The notes beneath the pieces were generated by a model. It saw only the letters and a program-made list of their open reading frames with translations. It made no database searches and was not told the origin of the DNA. Below, one piece after another: positions 25,592 to 35,222 of a stretch of 42,471 bases of DNA. Each line of letters begins with the position of its first letter. Position 1 is the first letter of the stretch. Made by a program: the position numbers and the translations under genes. This DNA is from Bacteroides timonensis. GTDB lineage: Bacteria; Bacteroidota; Bacteroidia; Bacteroidales; Bacteroidaceae. The stretch is taken from the NCBI RefSeq assembly GCF_000513195.1, contig NZ_CBVI010000040.1, forward strand, positions 1 through 42,471. The letters run 5' to 3'.

Positions 25592-28066
25592 ATGAAACAT
25601 TCTTATTACAAGCTTTTGTCATTTCTCACGTGCCTGCTGGTCATGGGAATGATGGCTACAAGTTGCAGCAGCGACAAGGACAAAGAAGAACCTACTCCCG
25701 AACCCGTAGGAGAAGACAACATCACAGTCACTAACCTGACACCAACATTCAATTCTGTCTCTTTCCATGTAGAGGCAGCCGATGCGCAATACGTGGCCTA
25801 CCTTGTTGACGTGAAAGGTTCGGAACATACCGCAAGCCAAGTGTTTACGAAAGGAAAACAGGAAAAGGCGACAAGCGGTGATTTCACAGTGCAAGGTCTG
25901 ATTGGGAGCACAGACTATACGCTCTTCGTAGTGAGCAACGGAGCAAATGGACTGGGCAAAGTCCACACGGAAGACTTCAAGACTACCGAAGATACCGGAC
26001 TACCTGCCACCACTCTGTCTGCCGGACTGCGCGTGAATAACTTCACGGAAACCAACGCACAGATTCGTGTAGTGAATGGTGCAGATGTGGACTACTCTTA
26101 TGTACTGGTAATGCCAACCGTATATATGGAGAACCTGATAATGGACGTAGCACAGGATGACGAGACGGGCTATCTGAAGACACTTGCCACAGCCACAGAG
26201 TATGGTGGCCAAATTAAGATAGAGGGTGCCAACAAAACGCAGGTAATCGACTACAACACCGACCTCCAGGCTTCCCTATTACCCGATGCCGAATACTCCG
26301 TCATCTCAGTAGGTATCACTGCAGAAGGAGAGGTAGAGACCAAGGGTGACTTGACCCGCATTGATTTCCGCACAACAGCCTATCCGCTGATTGGCGACCC
26401 GAAAGTGAGCATTATCATTCCTGAAGGGCAAGCCAAATATATCGCCATCCGATACAGATACGAGCCCAATGCAGATGCTGAATACTTCTGCCGTTTTGCA
26501 ACGGATTACGAACAGACTGAGAAATTCATCAATTATTTTGATGCCAAATACGGAAAAGGGCAAGGACAAGAAAAGCTTCGTCAGTTTGTCCGCTTCACCG
26601 ACCAATATTATGGCGAACATACGGAAGCATTTGAAGAGTCCATCAAATACGGATTTGCAGGTTCGGATCACCTCTTCACCATGTTGGCGTTGGGACTGGA
26701 CAAGAATCTGATGCCGGGCAAGGAACTGACCCGCGTGGACGACCATCTGAATGATATCCCCGACAAAGAGAAAGGCGAATATACATTAACCACTCCTGAA
26801 ATAGGTGCGAACTTTCTCCTGATGGACGCACACTTGGGAAAGAATTGCGGTGCAGTCTTCTTCCGCCTGATACAAGGCGACGGCAGCGGCATCAACACGC
26901 AAGATGTAGACTTGGCACTGGCACTTTATGATGAAGGCTGGGGCATGGGCCCCAAGACGGATCAAACTATAACGGGTGATTATACCGAGTTCTATCATGC
27001 AGACGTAGACCCTGACACTGAATATGTACTGATTTCCACTTCCCTGAACTACTTCGGAGGGCTGGATACAGTGCGCGTTTCAAAACCATTCAAGACTTTG
27101 CCGCTTCAAAAGGACGCACAGACAGAAGTCTATACCAACATCAGCTTTATCAAAGCCACAAAGTCTACGGCAACATTACACTACCGCATGGCTCCCGAAG
27201 CCCGTCTGATGCACCACAGACTGCTCACCTCCCAACGCTGGCATGAAACAGACAGTGATAAACCGATGATAACCGAAACAGAAGAGCAGATCCGCGATTT
27301 CATCATGAGTGAGAAATATGGTGAAACTTGGTCGGCCTCCGACCCGGCAGAAGCCGATCCGCGGGAATGGGACTGGCAATGGACTGGTATGGAACCGAAT
27401 ACTGAATATACTTACTACTACGTTACAGAAGATGCCAACGGTAAAATCTCCAAACTCGGCAAACTGGTATTCAAGACCATTGCATCAGAAGGAGGAGCTA
27501 CCCCGAAAGTAGAGTTCAACGTAACAGACATTACTGCACATGCCTGCAACTTCAGCATTACCACCAATGCGGACGTATCAAGCTACCTGTACATGTTCCT
27601 GGGTGATACAGAAGGCAAATACACCAACATGAGTGGAGACGAACTGAATGCACAACTGTACAATGAACTGAAGACCCAAGGTATCAGTGCCATTGACGAC
27701 ATTGTGAACCGCGAAGCACCCAACCTCGTTGCCGGAACTCAATATTATGCAGTTGTCATGCCTTACGGCGCCGAAGGAAAAGAAGGTGAACTTACAGTCA
27801 TCCAGTTCAAGACTCCATCTACAAGAAACGCTGTACAACTGGCCGCCGCACGCGTTGCGAAGATGAAGTCAACAAAGGCTGCCAAGATTTCTATCAAGAA
27901 TGTTGGCACTACCACTAAATCGGCTTCTTCTAAAATCAAAAAGACACTGATGAAGGGCAAGCGTCCGACGATGATTGTTCCGCAAAACAACTCAGCCAAG
28001 GAGTATTCGGAATATCAATACTTCGACATGAAGTCGGCTCCGCTGATATGGAAGAAGAATAATTAA
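25592..28066 (+). CDS. Large Ig-like repeat lipoprotein with Lys-rich C-terminus
   Basis: This is an 824-residue predicted surface lipoprotein: signal peptide with lipobox MATSC (Cys25), a Ser/Asp/Glu/Pro-rich tether (to about residue 45), then about five beta-sandwich modules. Several end in a fibronectin type III-like closing strand (VHTEDFKTTED, LTRIDFRTTA, SKPFKTLPL, GKLVFKTIA, LTVIQFKTPS). The module near residues 265-500 is longer, with helical inserts. The C-terminal 80 residues are very basic (KMKSTKAAKISIKN, KIKKTLMKGKRP), unlike the rest of the protein. No enzymatic motif is seen. Likely a surface ligand-binding or scaffold protein of the SusCD system. I recognise no named family. 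Confidence 0.85.
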   Translation: MKHSYYKLLSFLTCLLVMGMMATSCSSDKDKEEPTPEPVGEDNITVTNLTPTFNSVSFHVEAADAQYVAYLVDVKGSEHTASQVFTKGKQEKATSGDFTVQGLIGSTDYTLFVVSNGANGLGKVHTEDFKTTEDTGLPATTLSAGLRVNNFTETNAQIRVVNGADVDYSYVLVMPTVYMENLIMDVAQDDETGYLKTLATATEYGGQIKIEGANKTQVIDYNTDLQASLLPDAEYSVISVGITAEGEVETKGDLTRIDFRTTAYPLIGDPKVSIIIPEGQAKYIAIRYRYEPNADAEYFCRFATDYEQTEKFINYFDAKYGKGQGQEKLRQFVRFTDQYYGEHTEAFEESIKYGFAGSDHLFTMLALGLDKNLMPGKELTRVDDHLNDIPDKEKGEYTLTTPEIGANFLLMDAHLGKNCGAVFFRLIQGDGSGINTQDVDLALALYDEGWGMGPKTDQTITGDYTEFYHADVDPDTEYVLISTSLNYFGGLDTVRVSKPFKTLPLQKDAQTEVYTNISFIKATKSTATLHYRMAPEARLMHHRLLTSQRWHETDSDKPMITETEEQIRDFIMSEKYGETWSASDPAEADPREWDWQWTGMEPNTEYTYYYVTEDANGKISKLGKLVFKTIASEGGATPKVEFNVTDITAHACNFSITTNADVSSYLYMFLGDTEGKYTNMSGDELNAQLYNELKTQGISAIDDIVNREAPNLVAGTQYYAVVMPYGAEGKEGELTVIQFKTPSTRNAVQLAAARVAKMKSTKAAKISIKNVGTTTKSASSKIKKTLMKGKRPTMIVPQNNSAKEYSEYQYFDMKSAPLIWKKNN

Positions 28067-28084
28067 CCACAAAAAAAGACAAAT

Positions 28085-29884
28085 ATGAAAAAGTTTATGA
28101 ACTATTATCTGTTGGCAATGCTGGCAATATGCTGTAGCTTCATGGCAAGCTGTAGCGATGATGACGAAGTCATTCCACCGGAACCTCAACCGGAAGAACT
28201 GCCTACACCGACCTTGCGGTTTGGTGAATCCATCGACAGTTACAATGGCTCGGACATCCCCGTTCTGACGGAGAATGCCGATACCATCTATTACCGTTAC
28301 TCCTTGCCGCAAGGAACTTTAGATGAGATAGACCCGGCTGCAGTATGGAACAAGACAGCGGTAGATACAGAAACGGACTCTACGGTTATCCACATCGACC
28401 TGGACATCAATATGGACAAGCGTGTGAAATATGTAATGGAAGCATACGCTTCCATTACCAAAGAGAAGCAGAGCGCAAAGTCTGAAACCCTCAGTAAGAG
28501 TTTCCAGTCCTTGAAAGCCAACTTGATTGAGATAAGCGAGGTTCAGGTAGGTCCCACCGCCATTGTATTCAATGCTGAGATTCTGAATGTGCCTGACAAA
28601 GCAGACGGATTCTTCTACCAGATTTATCTGAAAGAGGAATATCAGGAAGCGGACTTCAAGTCGACCTACGAGTATGCAGTGCCCATCACCTCAAGCGGCA
28701 TGCAGGGACAATCTTATCTGGAACCCAACAGAGAGTATATCCTGGCTATAGCTCCGAGCAAGATAGGTAAAAACGACTGGGGAGGCGATGTCATCACCGA
28801 AATTCTGGGAAATGTCATCACCCGCGACTTCGTGACCCGTCCCTATGTACTGAACAGCGTTGACGCAACAGTCAGCATAGCACCTGTTTCTTCCAATTAC
28901 AGTTCCATCACCATAGACGTGACCAACGGAAGCAATGCCGCCGGATTCTACTATGGTGCCGTGAAGACAAGCGACATGAATGGAGCAAACATTGAGGATT
29001 TCCTCATCAAGAACGACTGGTTCACCATGCATGCCTCTTCCAACATCAGTACCTTCCTGGATCAGATGGGAGCAAAGCAGGAGAAGGTAAGTGCCCGCAT
29101 TGCCCGCTTGGCTGAAAATACCGAATATACGGTATTTGCCATTGCGTGTGATACAGTGTACACTCCAGGAAAGATCGTTTCTGCCACTTACAAGACTTCC
29201 TCCCTGACCTTCGACAGCAAGGCAAGCGTGGAGGTGAGCACTGCCATGGCTGAATATCAGACCATCGTCCTGAACTGCACCTTGCTGAACGGATGTACGA
29301 AGGCTGCATACGCCTACCGCCGTGCCGGCAGCATCAACGAGGCGGAAGCTCTGGAGCTGGTGCTGGCCAACGTGGAAGATCCCGGATACACCACCACAGG
29401 CGGAGAAATAAGGATAGACTACCTTGATCCGGGCGAGTATGACTTGTTCGTACTGCCCGTGGACGGCGACAACCAGTTCGGCAAGATGCAGAAGTTCGTC
29501 ATTTCAACCAAGCTGATTCAGTTCGACGGAAACGCTACTGTTACGGCAACCATCACCAACACAGAAGCAGGTGATTATGGTCCTGTCTACACCATTGCCG
29601 TGACAAAAGGTGCCAACTGCGCGAAGTTCTACTACGGCCACACTTACGACTTTGCAGACGGACGGACAGATTTGGAGTATGCCAGCTTCTTCATACTGAA
29701 CAACACTCCGCTGCCCGAATCGAGCGAAGCGACGTTCACTTTCCAGGTGAACAATTGGGGGGAGGCCGCCAAAGCTGTCGTGATACCGGTGGATGCCAAC
29801 GGTGTCAACGGTACTCCGGTAGTGCTGAGCTGTCCGGGCAATGCGGTGACAATGAGTACCGCTGCAAAGCATAAGAAAAAGTAA
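28085..29884 (+). CDS. Ig-like repeat lipoprotein, partner of the preceding gene
   Basis: This is a 599-residue lipoprotein with lipobox FMASC (Cys23), followed by an acidic, proline-rich tether (SDDDEVIPPEPQPEE). The rest is a chain of beta-sandwich modules of roughly 110-130 residues in the style of fibronectin III/Ig folds (for example LIEISEVQVGPTAIVFNAEI, ATVSIAPVSSNYSSITIDVT, ASVEVSTAMAEYQTIVLNCT). It ends in a short basic tail (AAKHKKK). Its organisation and style match the preceding 824-residue lipoprotein, so the two probably act together at the cell surface. It lies 18 bases downstream of that gene. No known family is recognised and no catalytic motif is seen. Confidence 0.84.
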   Translation: MKKFMNYYLLAMLAICCSFMASCSDDDEVIPPEPQPEELPTPTLRFGESIDSYNGSDIPVLTENADTIYYRYSLPQGTLDEIDPAAVWNKTAVDTETDSTVIHIDLDINMDKRVKYVMEAYASITKEKQSAKSETLSKSFQSLKANLIEISEVQVGPTAIVFNAEILNVPDKADGFFYQIYLKEEYQEADFKSTYEYAVPITSSGMQGQSYLEPNREYILAIAPSKIGKNDWGGDVITEILGNVITRDFVTRPYVLNSVDATVSIAPVSSNYSSITIDVTNGSNAAGFYYGAVKTSDMNGANIEDFLIKNDWFTMHASSNISTFLDQMGAKQEKVSARIARLAENTEYTVFAIACDTVYTPGKIVSATYKTSSLTFDSKASVEVSTAMAEYQTIVLNCTLLNGCTKAAYAYRRAGSINEAEALELVLANVEDPGYTTTGGEIRIDYLDPGEYDLFVLPVDGDNQFGKMQKFVISTKLIQFDGNATVTATITNTEAGDYGPVYTIAVTKGANCAKFYYGHTYDFADGRTDLEYASFFILNNTPLPESSEATFTFQVNNWGEAAKAVVIPVDANGVNGTPVVLSCPGNAVTMSTAAKHKKK

Positions 29885-29908
29885 GAGACCCTAACAAAGA
29901 CTTGTAAC

Positions 29909-30550
29909 ATGAGAAGAATACTTATTATCTTTACTTTACTACTAACACTCTCTACAAATTCGCTCTGTCAAGTCTCCGTTGTCGTGAAGGCAGGTATCAA
30001 CCTGTCTTCCTACAGCGGACTAAACAGTAGCGAAAAAGACTTGCAGGAATACAAACCGGGCTATATGTTCAGTGCCGATGTAGAAATTCCATTGATAGCC
30101 AGCCTGTACGTAGAACCCGCCCTGACACTTATCCAGAAAGGAGCACAGTTCTCCGGCAAGGTGAACGGAGAGAATATGACCATGAGAGTAAGTCCTACTT
30201 ACATAGAGATTCCTGTAATGCTGGGCTACCGGTTCCCCATTTTGGAAAACGTCAGCCTGACTGTACAGGCAGGACCATACGCCTCCTACGGATTCGGCGG
30301 CCACTGGAAGTATGAGTCAGAAGGATCCAGTCATGACGCCGATGCCTTTGGCAACACGCTTGGGATAGAGAAACAGGAAGCTTTCTCGAAGAAGCGTTGG
30401 GATTATGGCGTGGGGGCAGGCGCAGGCCTCGAAGTAGACCGTTTCCTGTTCCGTGCCTCTTACGCCCTCGGTCTGGCGAAAGTAAAGCGGGACGTATATG
30501 GAGACATCAAAAACCGCAGTCTGGCATTTGCCATCGGATACAGATTCTAA
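29909..30550 (+). CDS. Small porin-like outer-membrane beta-barrel protein
   Basis: This is a 213-residue exported protein: signal peptide (about 1-20, LLLTLSTNSLCQ), then a pattern typical of small eight-strand barrels of the outer-membrane beta-barrel/PorT-like group. It shows VVVKAGINLSSYSGL, GYMFSADVEIPLIASLYVEPAL, YIEIPVMLGYRFPI, VSLTVQAGPYASYGFGG, DYGVGAGAGLEVDRFLFRASY and a C-terminal FAIGYRF. Length and motifs fit the family, but function within the group is not specific. It is the last gene of the SusCD operon, just upstream of a strong terminator. It may be structural or help assemble other surface proteins; that is speculation. Confidence 0.87.
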   Translation: MRRILIIFTLLLTLSTNSLCQVSVVVKAGINLSSYSGLNSSEKDLQEYKPGYMFSADVEIPLIASLYVEPALTLIQKGAQFSGKVNGENMTMRVSPTYIEIPVMLGYRFPILENVSLTVQAGPYASYGFGGHWKYESEGSSHDADAFGNTLGIEKQEAFSKKRWDYGVGAGAGLEVDRFLFRASYALGLAKVKRDVYGDIKNRSLAFAIGYRF

Positions 30551-30585
30551 ATTCGGAATCATCCGACTGACATACTTGCAAACCC

Positions 30586-30627
30586 AAAAGGGCTGGCTGT
30601 TTCACTTTGAAGCAGCCAGCCCTTTTT
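30586..30627. terminator. Strong bidirectional terminator after the SusCD operon
   Basis: AAAAGGGCTGGCTG (30586-30599) pairs with CAGCCAGCCCTTTTT (30613-30627) around a 13-base loop. The T-run on each strand serves both the plus-strand operon and the convergent beta-glucosidase gene. Confidence 0.9.
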
Positions 30628-30648
30628 GTTGGTTCGTAGGAAATGCCA

Positions 30649-32982
30649 TTACTTATTCGGTGTATTCCACTTCTTCGTATCCGCACAGGTAATATTCAAT
30701 GTCTGATTGCCGATCTGGATACGAAAATCACCTTTCTCCAATACCCACTTGCCGTCATAGCCAACGAAAGCGAAATCGGAAGCTTTCACTTTCAGCGTAA
30801 CGGTTTTCGTTTCTCCCGGTTGCAGTTCTACTTTCTCGAAAGCACGCAGGTGGCGGATATCAGGAGTCAGGGAAGCGATCAGATCGCTGCTGAACAGCAG
30901 AACGCTTTCCTTGCCAATACAGTTACCGGTGTTCTTCACATCAACGGTGAAAGTAAGTACATCGTCAGCCGTAAAGTTGGTTTTATCCGCTTTGAGGTTG
31001 CTGTAAGCATAGGTAGTGTAGCTCAATCCGTAACCAAATGCCCATTGCACGGACATCACGGCATCGTAATCATAAGCACCCGACATCTTTTCAAGGTCTT
31101 CGCATGGCTTGTAGTCGTAAGTGAACAGTGAATTGATTTCCTTCGGATAAGTATAAGGCATCTTACCGCTGAAGTTGGCGTCTCCTGCCACGAGGTTCGC
31201 CAAAGCATCGCCCCCATAGTTACCCGGAAGCATGGTGTTGACAACAGCCTTTGCCAACGGTTCTATTTCGTTGACGATGCGCGGACGGCCTTCGTTCAGA
31301 ACCAAAATAACCGGTTTTCCGGTGGCAGCCAATGCTTTCACCAGATTGAGTTGGCTTTCGGAAAGGAAGAGATTGTTCAGGTTACCCGGAGTTTCGCAAT
31401 AGGAGTTCTCACCCACACAAGCGATGATATAATCCGCATTGGCGGCGGCAGCTACGGCTTTATCTATTTCCGGAGCATTTTCTTCCCACCATGCGCCACC
31501 TTCCTTATAAGTGACACCCGGCTCATAGATGATATTGGAAGCACCGAACTTCTGAGTGAACGATTCAAGAATGGTGTTATAATCCGCCGCTAATTCATCC
31601 GCCCTGTGTCCTTGCCAAGTGTAAGACCAGCCACCGTTGAGCGTACGCATGGAGTTGGCATTAGGGCCTGTAATCAGCAGTTTTTTATCTTTGGGCAACG
31701 GCAAGATGTGATCGGTATTCTTCAATAAGACCAAAGACTCTTCGGCAGCCTGCAAAGCGGCGGCGGCATGCTCTTTACCTCCGAACAAGGGGAAATCCTT
31801 GTGATTATAAGCAGGCGTTTCGAACAAGCCCAAGCGATACTTCATGCGCAGCACACGGCGTACAGCATCGTCAATGCGGCTCATCGGCACCTCGCCTTCT
31901 TCCACCAGCTCTTTCAGGTATGTACAGAAACTCCATTCATAAGGCACCATCGACATATCGATACCGGCATTGATAGCTATCTTGATAGCCTCTTTCTTGC
32001 TGCCTGCAATCTTATCGCGGGTATAGAGGTTATTGATATCCGCCCAGTCGGTCACAATCATGCCGTCCCAGTTCAAGTCCTCTTTCAGCCACTCGGTCAG
32101 CAGTTCGTAGTTGGCATGAAAAGGAAGCCCGTTGTTCATGGCAGAGTTCACCATCACAGACAAAGCACCTGCCTTGATACCTTCGAGGAACGGAGCGAAA
32201 TGTTTCTCACGCATATCCTGCACGGTGATGGATGAAGGGGTACGGTCTTTACCGGAAACAGGGACACCGTAACCCATATAATGCTTGATGCAGGCAGCTA
32301 CTTGTTGCTTTCCTATATGGTTAGGATCACTGCCCTGGAAACCGAATACGGCTTCGCGCCCCATTTCGGCATTCACGTAGCAATCTTCACCGTAGTTCTC
32401 CCAATGGCGGGGCCAGCGGGCATCACGTGCCAGGTCGAGCACCGGAGCATAGGTCCAGGGGATACTTCCGGCCTTAGTTTCATAAGCAGAGATGCGGGCA
32501 CCTTCACGCACCAGTTCGCGGTTGAAGGTAGCTGCCATATTGATGCCCTGGGGGAAGAAAGTTCCGCCCAATGTATAAGTTGTTCCGTGTATCTGGTCTA
32601 CGCCATAAATACAAGGAATACCCATTACTTTCATCGATTTGTCCTGTATCTTCCGGATGATTTCTTCCCACTTCTCTTTGGATTGGGCAACGCCCTGGGG
32701 CACATTCAGAATAGAGCCGACCTTGTACTTGCCGATAACGGTATCCAGCAAAGCATCGTCTATCTGAAATTCTTGGGTCGAATTATCACGTTTGGTAATG
32801 ACGTCAATGGTAAGCTCTGTCATTTGCCCAATCTTCTCTTCAAGGGTCATCTTCTTGAGCAAGGCTTCTACCTTCTTTTCTATTTTCCCGTCTCTTGGGA
32901 TGGCAGGAGCCACTGTAGTTTGCGCCGTAGCGGTCAACATCAGCCCGGAGAGGGCTGCGGATAAGATTAATTTTCTATTCAT
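30649..32982 (-). CDS. bglX: GH3 beta-glucosidase (BglX-like)
   Basis: This is a periplasmic glycoside hydrolase family 3 enzyme of 777 residues. A signal peptide (to about TATAQ, residue 21) is followed by the (beta/alpha)8 domain with [37 protein letters not shown] and the nucleophile region [10 protein letters not shown] (Asp312). Next come the alpha/beta sandwich domain ([31 protein letters not shown]) and a C-terminal FnIII domain ([34 protein letters not shown]). The family releases terminal beta-linked glucose or xylose from oligosaccharides. It lies downstream of two hydrolase/esterase genes on the same strand and has its own candidate promoter. The gene symbol reflects best similarity; exact sugar specificity is not determined. 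Confidence 0.93.
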   Translation of the reverse strand: MNRKLILSAALSGLMLTATAQTTVAPAIPRDGKIEKKVEALLKKMTLEEKIGQMTELTIDVITKRDNSTQEFQIDDALLDTVIGKYKVGSILNVPQGVAQSKEKWEEIIRKIQDKSMKVMGIPCIYGVDQIHGTTYTLGGTFFPQGINMAATFNRELVREGARISAYETKAGSIPWTYAPVLDLARDARWPRHWENYGEDCYVNAEMGREAVFGFQGSDPNHIGKQQVAACIKHYMGYGVPVSGKDRTPSSITVQDMREKHFAPFLEGIKAGALSVMVNSAMNNGLPFHANYELLTEWLKEDLNWDGMIVTDWADINNLYTRDKIAGSKKEAIKIAINAGIDMSMVPYEWSFCTYLKELVEEGEVPMSRIDDAVRRVLRMKYRLGLFETPAYNHKDFPLFGGKEHAAAALQAAEESLVLLKNTDHILPLPKDKKLLITGPNANSMRTLNGGWSYTWQGHRADELAADYNTILESFTQKFGASNIIYEPGVTYKEGGAWWEENAPEIDKAVAAAANADYIIACVGENSYCETPGNLNNLFLSESQLNLVKALAATGKPVILVLNEGRPRIVNEIEPLAKAVVNTMLPGNYGGDALANLVAGDANFSGKMPYTYPKEINSLFTYDYKPCEDLEKMSGAYDYDAVMSVQWAFGYGLSYTTYAYSNLKADKTNFTADDVLTFTVDVKNTGNCIGKESVLLFSSDLIASLTPDIRHLRAFEKVELQPGETKTVTLKVKASDFAFVGYDGKWVLEKGDFRIQIGNQTLNITCADTKKWNTPNK

Positions 32983-33008
32983 GGTATTGTTTTTGGGGTT
33001 TCAGCAGG

Positions 33009-33038
33009 CAAAGATAAGAACATCCTGTTATCCTCAAG
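33009..33038 (-). promoter_or_regulatory. Candidate promoter of the GH3 gene
   Basis: On the minus strand CTTG (33038-33035) is followed after 18 bases by TATCTTTG (33016-33009), a match to the Bacteroides -7 element. The -33-like element falls in the loop of the adjoining hairpin. Transcription would start about 20 bases before the ATG. Confidence 0.5.
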
Positions 33039-33052
33039 GGTATAACAGGATG
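33021..33052. terminator. Hairpin between the esterase and GH3 genes
   Basis: CATCCTGTTAT (33021-33031) pairs perfectly with ATAACAGGATG (33042-33052). On the minus strand a T-rich TTCTTATCTTT follows, so it could end the esterase transcript. On the plus strand CTTTTT follows. It overlaps the candidate promoter of the GH3 gene. Confidence 0.6.
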
Positions 33053-33089
33053 CTTTTTAGGTATTGTTTTGTTATTTCCTGTATTTCTC

Positions 33090-34271
33090 TTACCAGAACA
33101 ACATCGGAACAAACTCCGTCAGATAAATACGCCAGTTCTTCCAGATATGCCCTTCGTCCGATTCGTAATAGGTATATTTATATCCCTTTTCATCCAGCAG
33201 TTTACGGTATTCCTCATTGGCTTTGTAAAGGAAATCCATCTTACCGATGGCAATCCAGTAAAGGGCGGGGTTCTTGTCAAACTGCACTTTCAGTTTTCCT
33301 TCCATGTTCTCATATATCGCTGAAGATACCTCTTTATTAGGCATAATGGCAGCAGAAAATAGTCCGATATAATTAAACATATCAGGATATTGCTTGGAAA
33401 TATGCAAAGAATGGAAACCACCCATAGACAAACCGGCAATGGCACGACCGGATTTACTCTTTATCGTACGGTAGTTTTTATCGATGAACTTCACGATCTC
33501 GGGAAACGCCTGTTCATAAGATCCCTCCATTGTCTTGGGTAACTGCATTGTCGGGGAAACCATTCCACGGGATGACTCTCCGGGAGCAGCTTCCTGTGAA
33601 GCATTACCGTTCGGCATTACTACAATCATAGGCTTTGCTTTCCCCTGTGCAATCAGGTTGTCCAGTATCTGTGCAGTACGGCCCAGAGAAATCCATGCTT
33701 CTTCATCGCCTCCCATTCCATGAAGGAGGTAAAGCACGGGATAGCGCTTGCCGCCGGTTTCATAACCGGCAGGAGTATAGACCGTCATACGACGTTCCAG
33801 GCCAAGTGCCGGACTATCATACCATTCTCGGGAGACAGTTCCGTGAGGCACCGGATTGACTTTATAAAAATCGGCACGATCACCGCCAATGATAAATACG
33901 TTGGTTAAGGTGGACACATCACGGATCAGGTAGACATTGGCGGGATCGTTCATCCGCAAGCCATCTACTATGAAAGAGTAGCTGTAAAGCTCCGGTTTCA
34001 GAGGTTCGGGAGTAGTATATTCCCATACACCCTCCTGCCCTTCCTTCAGATCCACAATTCCGGGAGCCTCAAACTTAGCATTCTTTTGTACAGGCAGGAA
34101 ATCTCCTGTAAGCTGTACTCTCACCGCTTTTGGTGCTTTGAAGCGGAAGGTTACGGTATTGTTGCCATGAATCTCGGGAGATACCACGGGAGCACTTCCC
34201 CAAAGGGCTTGTTGTGCAAACATCGTCACGCCAATCAGCAAGGCGACGATCAAAGCTGTTAATCTTTTCAT
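33090..34271 (-). CDS. Secreted esterase (feruloyl/acetyl esterase type)
   Basis: This is an exported alpha/beta-hydrolase esterase of 393 residues. A signal peptide (MKRLTALIVALLIGVTMFAQ) precedes an N-terminal Ig-like domain resembling CBM48/esterase E-set modules (NNTVTFRFKAPKAVRVQLTGDF, about 35-120). The esterase D-like catalytic domain follows, with YLLHGMGGDEEAW, nucleophile Ser282 in GLSMGG and a terminal histidine in DEGHIW. This domain order is known from xylan-related feruloyl esterases. The ATG at 34271 is preferred over 34295, which precedes the signal peptide with extra residues. It starts 13 bases after the preceding hydrolase gene ends, so the pair is co-transcribed. The exact ester substrate is inferred. 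Confidence 0.9.
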   Translation of the reverse strand: MKRLTALIVALLIGVTMFAQQALWGSAPVVSPEIHGNNTVTFRFKAPKAVRVQLTGDFLPVQKNAKFEAPGIVDLKEGQEGVWEYTTPEPLKPELYSYSFIVDGLRMNDPANVYLIRDVSTLTNVFIIGGDRADFYKVNPVPHGTVSREWYDSPALGLERRMTVYTPAGYETGGKRYPVLYLLHGMGGDEEAWISLGRTAQILDNLIAQGKAKPMIVVMPNGNASQEAAPGESSRGMVSPTMQLPKTMEGSYEQAFPEIVKFIDKNYRTIKSKSGRAIAGLSMGGFHSLHISKQYPDMFNYIGLFSAAIMPNKEVSSAIYENMEGKLKVQFDKNPALYWIAIGKMDFLYKANEEYRKLLDEKGYKYTYYESDEGHIWKNWRIYLTEFVPMLFW

Positions 34272-34284
34272 AAGTATGTATATA

Positions 34285-35085
34285 TCAATGTTCACGGATA
34301 TAGTTTATAATCAGGAAACAGGCAGGTTCGAGTACTGTGCCGTGATTGAAGCCTTGCAACTCATACAGAGCCACCTTCTTATTGCCGATATTCTTCGCTA
34401 CGGAAGCGAATAAGGCGTTCTCTTCCCATCGATCCGCCATTTCCAGATTGCGGTCTCCGGTAATCAGTATGACAGGAGGGGTATCTTTACGCACACGGTT
34501 CACCGGGGCATATTCATCTATAATAGGAATACCGTTCGGCAACCCGCACTCTTTACGAATCGTGAAATGGGTCACCGTCTGTCCGCTGACGGGAAGATAG
34601 GCAGCCACTTTATCGGCATCCGCACCATAAGCTTCCATGTACTTCTTATCCATAGCCAATATCAGTGCAAGGTAGCCGCCTGCGGAATGTCCGGAAACAA
34701 ATATCTTGTCTTTACTGCCGCCGTATTCTTCTATATGGTTGAATATCCAGGCCACGGCAGCCGCAGCATCTTCAATATAAGCGGGATTCTTGGCCTTGGG
34801 ACTTAAACGGTAGTTCACCGCCACCACTGCAAAGCCTCTGTTCATCAGTTCCTGGGGAATGTGCTTTCCACCGCCTTCCAGACCACCACCATGAAACCAT
34901 ACGATAGTGGGAAAATCTTTTTTGTCCACCGGATAGTAGACATCCAGTTTGCAACGTTCCTTTCGATAAGCGTCAGTCTCGGACTTGGCAATATACGGCA
35001 GGTCTTTTACGGTTTTATATACTTCCTGTGCATGCAGGGTAAACATACAGAATAATAGCAACAGAAGTGTCACTTTCCTTTTCAT
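34285..35085 (-). CDS. Exported alpha/beta hydrolase (carboxylesterase-like)
   Basis: This is a 266-residue hydrolase with a signal peptide (VTLLLLLFCMFTLHAQ). It shows the hormone-sensitive-lipase/BD-FAE-like layout: oxyanion-hole motif FHGGGLEGG, AVNYRLSPKAKNPAYIEDAAAAVAWI, nucleophile Ser134 in GHSAGG, and late DRNLEMADRWEEN and GFNHGTVL carrying the expected Asp and His. Such enzymes remove acyl groups from carbohydrate or small esters. With the following esterase and the GH3 beta-glucosidase it forms a small plant-glycan trimming group. It is the first gene of that group, and I could not find a convincing promoter in front of it. Confidence 0.9.
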   Translation of the reverse strand: MKRKVTLLLLLFCMFTLHAQEVYKTVKDLPYIAKSETDAYRKERCKLDVYYPVDKKDFPTIVWFHGGGLEGGGKHIPQELMNRGFAVVAVNYRLSPKAKNPAYIEDAAAAVAWIFNHIEEYGGSKDKIFVSGHSAGGYLALILAMDKKYMEAYGADADKVAAYLPVSGQTVTHFTIRKECGLPNGIPIIDEYAPVNRVRKDTPPVILITGDRNLEMADRWEENALFASVAKNIGNKKVALYELQGFNHGTVLEPACFLIINYIREH

Positions 35086-35166
35086 GGCATATTTGTTTAA
35101 AGGTTTGTAGCTGCAATATTAGGCAAATAATTTCAAAGAGCAGCTTCTTAATTGTTGAAAAGATTG

Positions 35167-35197
35167 TCTGTACGTTCAATTTTAATCATTACATTTG
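35167..35197 (+). promoter_or_regulatory. Candidate promoter for the small membrane protein gene
   Basis: TACATTTG at 35190-35197 matches TAnnTTTG. TCTG at 35167-35170 lies 19 bases before it as a weak -33 element. The ATG at 35223 is about 20 bases from the predicted start point. Confidence 0.45.
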
Positions 35198-35222
35198 CGC
35201 AAGCATTCAATTTCTTACAATT

